From assembly GCA_947178245.1 (NCBI GenBank), contig CAMWXO010000006.1:1-25666 (forward strand): 25,666 nucleotides of DNA. Reading direction: 5' to 3'. A program made the translations under genes and the position numbers. The notes below the pieces were generated by a model that worked only from the letters and a program-made list of their open reading frames with translations, was not told the origin of the DNA and searched no databases. Source of the stretch: an uncultured Porphyromonadaceae bacterium. GTDB lineage: Bacteria; Bacteroidota; Bacteroidia; Bacteroidales; Muribaculaceae. Below are positions 22,760-25,666 of the stretch, piece by piece (the stretch's first letter is position 1; the number at the start of each line of letters is the position of its first letter).

Positions 22760-22791
22760 CAAAATTAATAACTTTAATGCAACCTGACAAA
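22760..22791 (-). promoter_or_regulatory. Promoter of the radical SAM / LD-carboxypeptidase pair
   Basis: Perfect Bacteroidota elements on the minus strand: TTTG (22788-22791), a 20-nt spacer, TAATTTTG (22760-22767). Transcription would start near 22753, about 80 nt before the radical SAM ATG. This is the best promoter match in the window. Confidence 0.8.
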
Positions 22792-22805
22792 TAAAGACTA
22801 TTTTT

Positions 22806-24218
22806 TTATTGCTTTGGATCAATATCAAAGGGGAGCAAGGGATCACTATTGCAAGACTTTAAGAATTTATCAAAATCATTAATAAATGTTTTATCCTGGA
22901 TTACTCTGTATTTTTCATATTCAGAATGAGCTTTTTCTATAGCCTTCTCATGAGATACCGATCCAATTCTTGAAGAAACCGTATAATCCATTGTCGATAA
23001 AAATAACTCCAACCGCTCTTTCCATTCCGTCATTGTCGTGAGGATATGTCTTTGTGCCCTTGCTTCGGCTATATCAAGAAAAGATGTTGAAATGGCATTC
23101 AACTGACTTACCTCTTCTATGGAAAGATAGTTTTTTGCAATTTCAGTATCCGATTTTTGAATCCTGCCATCAGGAGCCTTCTTCCAGGAAGTAAGCCCCA
23201 TAAACGGCATATCCGCGTCTGCTCTATTATATATAATCTCCGCGGCAGTATGATTTGTAACTGCAAGATGCATCAAATTCTGCACCAGTTTAAAAAACTG
23301 CTTGGTTTCTTCCGAATGTGCATCATAGTCTACACTGCATTCGGCATATATGTCTGTAATTTTTTGATAATAACGACGTTCCGATGCACGTATCTCACGA
23401 ATCCGCTCAACTAAATCATCAAAGTAATCCTTTCCAAAATGACGACCTTGTTTCAAGCGCTCATCATCTAAAACAAATCCTTTAATGATAAATCCCTTAA
23501 GAACTGATGTGGCCCAGATTCTAAACTGCGTGGCTTTCAAACTATTCACACGATAACCCACTGCAATAATTGCATCAAGGTTATAGAAGAAAGGACTACG
23601 CTCTACGTCACGATTTCCTTCAGTCTGAACTATCCCAATTTTTCGGATAGTTGAAGACTTTTCCAATTCACCGGACTCATAAATATGAGATAAATGATAA
23701 TTAATAGTTCTTACATCAACACCAAACAAGGAAGCCATCCGCTTCTGTGACATCCAAAAAGTTTCATTATTGAATATGACTTCGATTCTCGTTTCCCCTT
23801 GCGGTGTCTTATAAAATAAAATATTGGATGATTGATCGTTAGAACTCAATCCAATTGAAAGAGACGATTCGGAGAAATAATGTCGGGCATTCCGGACAAG
23901 AACCTTTCTTGCATCAGCATTGTCAGCAATCATTAAGCAAGCTTTCCGCGACAGATGGAAAAGTTCTACCCGCCGAAAAGCATCACTCCCAACTTTCACC
24001 ATCTCAACCGCAGGTTTGAAATGAGATCCGACATCAAGACCTTGTTCAGACACGACCTTAATGGCCTTATCTATGACACGACGAAATTTCCAATAAGCAG
24101 AATATCCCATGGCGTCACATAAATCGCGGGAACTCCAATAAGGTTCTCCCAGTTCTCCAATTTTCTTTAGAGACTCAAACGATGGCTGCATTTCCTGTAT
24201 ATTTCCATCCTCTTTCAT
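22806..24218 (-). CDS. DinD-N / RhuM-family fusion protein
   Basis: This 470-residue cytoplasmic protein joins two known pieces. Residues about 13-116 resemble the N-terminus of DNA-damage-inducible protein D and related BRO-N/antirepressor domains (PYWSSRDLCDAMGYSAYWKFRRVIDKA, then DVGSHF and VELFHLSRKACLMIADNAD). From about 132 to 465 it is a RhuM-family protein (ETFWMSQKRMASLFGVDVRTINYHLSHIYESGEL, RSPFFYNLDAIIAVGYRVNSLKATQFRIWATSVL), normally about 330-350 residues as a stand-alone protein. The RhuM part begins with a winged-helix-like DNA-binding motif. The gene is clearly AT-richer than the housekeeping genes and stands alone, which fits horizontal gain. RhuM proteins occur in pathogenicity islands and near restriction loci, but their biochemical role is unknown. 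I assign none. Confidence 0.85.
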   Translation of the reverse strand: MKEDGNIQEMQPSFESLKKIGELGEPYWSSRDLCDAMGYSAYWKFRRVIDKAIKVVSEQGLDVGSHFKPAVEMVKVGSDAFRRVELFHLSRKACLMIADNADARKVLVRNARHYFSESSLSIGLSSNDQSSNILFYKTPQGETRIEVIFNNETFWMSQKRMASLFGVDVRTINYHLSHIYESGELEKSSTIRKIGIVQTEGNRDVERSPFFYNLDAIIAVGYRVNSLKATQFRIWATSVLKGFIIKGFVLDDERLKQGRHFGKDYFDDLVERIREIRASERRYYQKITDIYAECSVDYDAHSEETKQFFKLVQNLMHLAVTNHTAAEIIYNRADADMPFMGLTSWKKAPDGRIQKSDTEIAKNYLSIEEVSQLNAISTSFLDIAEARAQRHILTTMTEWKERLELFLSTMDYTVSSRIGSVSHEKAIEKAHSEYEKYRVIQDKTFINDFDKFLKSCNSDPLLPFDIDPKQ

Positions 24219-24420
24219 TGCAATAATATCCGATTAAATTAATCTTCAACAAATTATTCATTGACACGCTACTTTCAACACAGACTTCAAGCTTGAAGCA
24301 CAAATGAGTCTAAGACAAGTAAAAAAGCCTGATGACATTGATTATGCAAATTTAATAAAAAAATACTAATCAAAAAAATAAAAGGACAAAAGCCATAATC
24401 ATAATAATGTCTGGAAATAG
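24219..24420. other. Upstream region of the RhuM fusion gene
   Basis: The stretch is AT-rich and non-coding. It holds a perfect 14-bp palindrome CTTCAAGCTTGAAG (24285-24298) and, further upstream on the minus strand, a -7-like box TAAATTTG (24347-24354), whose -33 position has only a T-run. The palindrome would lie about 50 nt downstream of the transcription start and could be an operator for autoregulation. Confidence 0.4.
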
Positions 24421-24429
24421 GTGGTGATG

Positions 24430-24486
24430 TAGTGGCGGTAGAATAGTGATGCTACCGCTATCCGTGAGGGGCGGCTCGGATAGGTG
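24430..24486. repeat. Pair of palindromic hairpins
   Basis: GCGGTAG/CTACCGC (24435-24441 and 24452-24458) is followed at once by CTATCCG/CGGATAG (24458-24464 and 24477-24483). The second overlaps the end of the first by one base. They lie in a GC-rich non-coding block that contrasts with the AT-rich sequence on both sides. Confidence 0.55.
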
Positions 24487-24579
24487 CTTTGTGGCGAGGT
24501 CTCACATCCGACAAACCGCCTGACGGCATCGGCAGCATTCGGGTGGCTACAATGAGTATATTACAAGGATGGTCAGGGA

Positions 24580-24646
24580 GGTAGGGCTGCATCCTGATGC
24601 AGCCGCTTTCCCCGAGGGGGCGGATGCTCCGGGGAGCATCCCTACC
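24580..24646. repeat. Cloverleaf-like REP element (four-way junction, 67 bp)
   Basis: An outer stem GGTAGGG/CCCTACC (24580-24586 and 24640-24646) encloses three back-to-back hairpins with no unpaired bases between them: CTGCAT-CCTG-ATGCAG (24587-24602), a C/G-rich hairpin (24603-24623) and ATGCTCC-GG-GGAGCAT (24624-24639). Every base outside the loops and part of the middle hairpin is paired. It is not a tRNA: no T-loop or acceptor features are present. It resembles REP-type intergenic palindromes. Confidence 0.75.
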
Positions 24647-24710
24647 ATACGCCAATCCCTCAGCATAACAGGCGCGAAATCCACAAAACGACACGAATAA
24701 GAAAAATTTT

Positions 24711-24743
24711 TTTGATACTCATGCAGTATTTCTATTAATTTCG
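24711..24743 (+). promoter_or_regulatory. Promoter of the orphan lipoprotein gene
   Basis: TTTG (24711-24714), a 21-nt spacer and TAATTTCG (24736-24743), one base off TAnnTTTG. The predicted start is near 24750, with a leader of about 65 nt. Confidence 0.6.
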
Positions 24744-24816
24744 CATCTTATATATAAAAGACATCTCGAAAATTCAACAATACAATTCGATAGACTCTAA
24801 TAAATTTTATATAGAT

Positions 24817-25398
24817 ATGCTACAAATTAAAACTTTAAGATCTCTATTAACGCTGATTATCGGGATAATCTCAGCATCAGTATTCCTTACCGGATGCGAT
24901 GAGGGTGAGGCACCTAACCCTCCATACGAAACTTTAGGTTGCTATGAATTCAAGGATGTGTCAGGGAGAGGAATCGAGTGTATGCATCCCGACGAGAGCG
25001 GCGTCCAATGTTTCCAATATGACGGTAATGAACAGACAATAATACTTAAACTGAAATCAGTTCTAAAGCCGGAAATGGATATACCTACTAATCTCTTGAT
25101 CGACCATTTGGATGAATGGAAAGAAGGATTTACTGCTCAGATAGTTTATAATAAAACAAAAATGAGCGAATTCCAATCTGATGGCTGTTATCATATTTGG
25201 ACTTATCATGAGAACGGTGAGCCCGTGATTAAAATCAACCTGATGAAAAACGATACCGGCAGCACAAGACACATTGCCTTGCATATTGTTTCTTATCCGG
25301 GGCAATCCGGTGTTATAAAAATACATAAGGAGAATTATGTAGTGACTTACGGTGCGTACGTAGAGATTATTCAGTTGCCCGTTGAAGAAGAGCCGTAA
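24817..25398 (+). CDS. Hypothetical lipoprotein
   Basis: I do not recognise this 193-residue protein. It has a basic N-terminus and a hydrophobic segment (LLTLIIGIISASVF), followed by the lipobox LTGC (Cys27) and an acidic, proline-containing linker DEGEAPNPP, so it should be a lipid-anchored envelope protein. The rest (about 40-190) alternates hydrophobic and polar residues in a beta-sandwich style and has three further cysteines (42, 55, 65) in its first third and one at 124. It ends in EEEP. It is monocistronic with its own promoter and is AT-rich. In Bacteroidales small lipoproteins of this shape are common and poorly characterised. The start is fixed by the signal peptide. Confidence 0.75.
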   Translation: MLQIKTLRSLLTLIIGIISASVFLTGCDEGEAPNPPYETLGCYEFKDVSGRGIECMHPDESGVQCFQYDGNEQTIILKLKSVLKPEMDIPTNLLIDHLDEWKEGFTAQIVYNKTKMSEFQSDGCYHIWTYHENGEPVIKINLMKNDTGSTRHIALHIVSYPGQSGVIKIHKENYVVTYGAYVEIIQLPVEEEP

Positions 25399-25524
25399 AT
25401 ATTCAGTCTTAAGGCTCAATAAAAATGGCGGGAATATATGCAGTGACATATATTTTCGATGGCGAGGCAATAGACTCAGTGAAGCTTTCCAAATAATGTT
25501 GTTATCAAATCAGTTTGCATGAAG

Positions 25525-25558
25525 ATGCGGGGATGCGCCATAGTGTGCATTCCCGCAT
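25525..25558 (+). terminator. Possible terminator after the orphan lipoprotein gene
   Basis: A 14-bp stem with two wobble pairs (arms 25525-25538 and 25545-25558) and a 6-nt loop ends in ATTTC. The T-run is short and the hairpin lies about 125 nt past the stop codon, so it may instead be another intergenic palindrome. Confidence 0.45.
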
Positions 25559-25613
25559 TTCAGATGCAGGGAAAAATGCGCCTCTCCGAGGCTAATGTAA
25601 GTGTGCGCGTAGT

Positions 25614-25664
25614 CCACGGGCTGAAGCCCGTGGTTATCTCACGAACAGCAGCGCTCCGCGCTGC
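25614..25664. repeat. REP-like palindrome pair at the window edge
   Basis: CCACGGGCT-GA-AGCCCGTGG (25614-25633) is followed 14 nt later by GCAGCGC-TCC-GCGCTGC (25648-25664). Paired GC-rich palindromes of this kind are the usual form of REP elements mobilised by REP-associated tyrosine transposases in Bacteroidota. The element may continue beyond the window. A smaller hairpin GCCTC-TCC-GAGGC (25580-25592) stands just upstream. Confidence 0.7.
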
Positions 25665-25666
25665 AT

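Noticed and set aside
24580..24646. tRNA or tmRNA gene
   Set aside because: The cloverleaf shape lacks T-loop, anticodon-loop and acceptor-end features; all arms are near-perfect palindromes.
25425..25496. 23-codon open frame after the orphan lipoprotein (MAGIYAVTYIFDG...)
   Set aside because: Too short, with no promoter of its own and no recognised similarity. It could be a gene remnant but cannot be supported.

Overview
The window looks like a chromosomal segment of a moderately GC-rich member of the Bacteroidales. Family Muribaculaceae (gut S24-7 group) is my best guess, from protein style and intergenic sequence, but I cannot prove it. The grounds are promoters of the Bacteroidota type (TTTG/TTG, 20-21 nt, TAnnTTTG), no Shine-Dalgarno sequences before the starts, a C10 (streptopain-like) protease with BspA-type leucine-rich repeats, an OmpA-like/TPR lipoprotein, an L-aspartate oxidase starting MVFKYDYLVIGSGVAGM, and palindromic REP-like repeats.

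Layout. (1) 1-170 is a 16-unit, 9-bp-period repeat array that runs up to a PfkB-family sugar kinase (179-1057, +), which ends in a strong terminator. (2) 1179-7791 (-) is a tight operon, transcribed nadB, S41 carboxy-terminal protease, mfd, with 1- and 4-nt overlaps. (3) 7902-9587 (-) is a lipoprotein with an OmpA-like middle and TPR-like C-terminus, with its own promoter. (4) 9740-12719 is a mobile cassette, described below. (5) 12767-15616 (-) is a three-gene overlapping operon: GNAT/OlsB-like acyltransferase, LegB-like sugar-nucleotide dehydratase, ATP-grasp enzyme. (6) 15727-20637 (-) is a housekeeping cluster transcribed ybeY, mnmG, apt, uvrC, with a perfect ParB-binding parS site between mnmG and apt. 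(7) 20934-22675 (-) is a radical SAM protein and an LD-carboxypeptidase, behind a textbook promoter. (8) 22806-25666 is an AT-rich accessory tail: a DinD-N/RhuM fusion protein, a 600-bp non-coding region with a cloverleaf-like hairpin cluster, an orphan lipoprotein, and REP-like palindromes up to the window edge.

Main discovery. The C10 protease gene sits in a unit of about 2.98 kb. The unit is bounded by 19/20-matching terminal inverted repeats, each followed at the same distance by a conserved palindrome, and flanked by a perfect 9-bp direct repeat (ATTCCGTCA at 9731-9739 and 12720-12728) that looks like a target-site duplication. A third copy of the terminal repeat lies inside, fused directly to a 58-codon remnant of what looks like an ISAs1/H-repeat-type DDE transposase. 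I read this as a non-autonomous, IS-derived passenger-gene transposon (MIC/tIS type, or a decayed composite) carrying a secreted cysteine protease. It landed between the OmpA/TPR lipoprotein promoter and the 3' end of the ATP-grasp gene.

The window also suggests proximity to the chromosome partition region (parS beside mnmG/gidA). The core genes cover NAD synthesis, DNA repair (mfd, uvrC), tRNA and rRNA maturation (mnmG, ybeY), purine salvage (apt) and envelope proteolysis and recycling (S41 protease, LD-carboxypeptidase).
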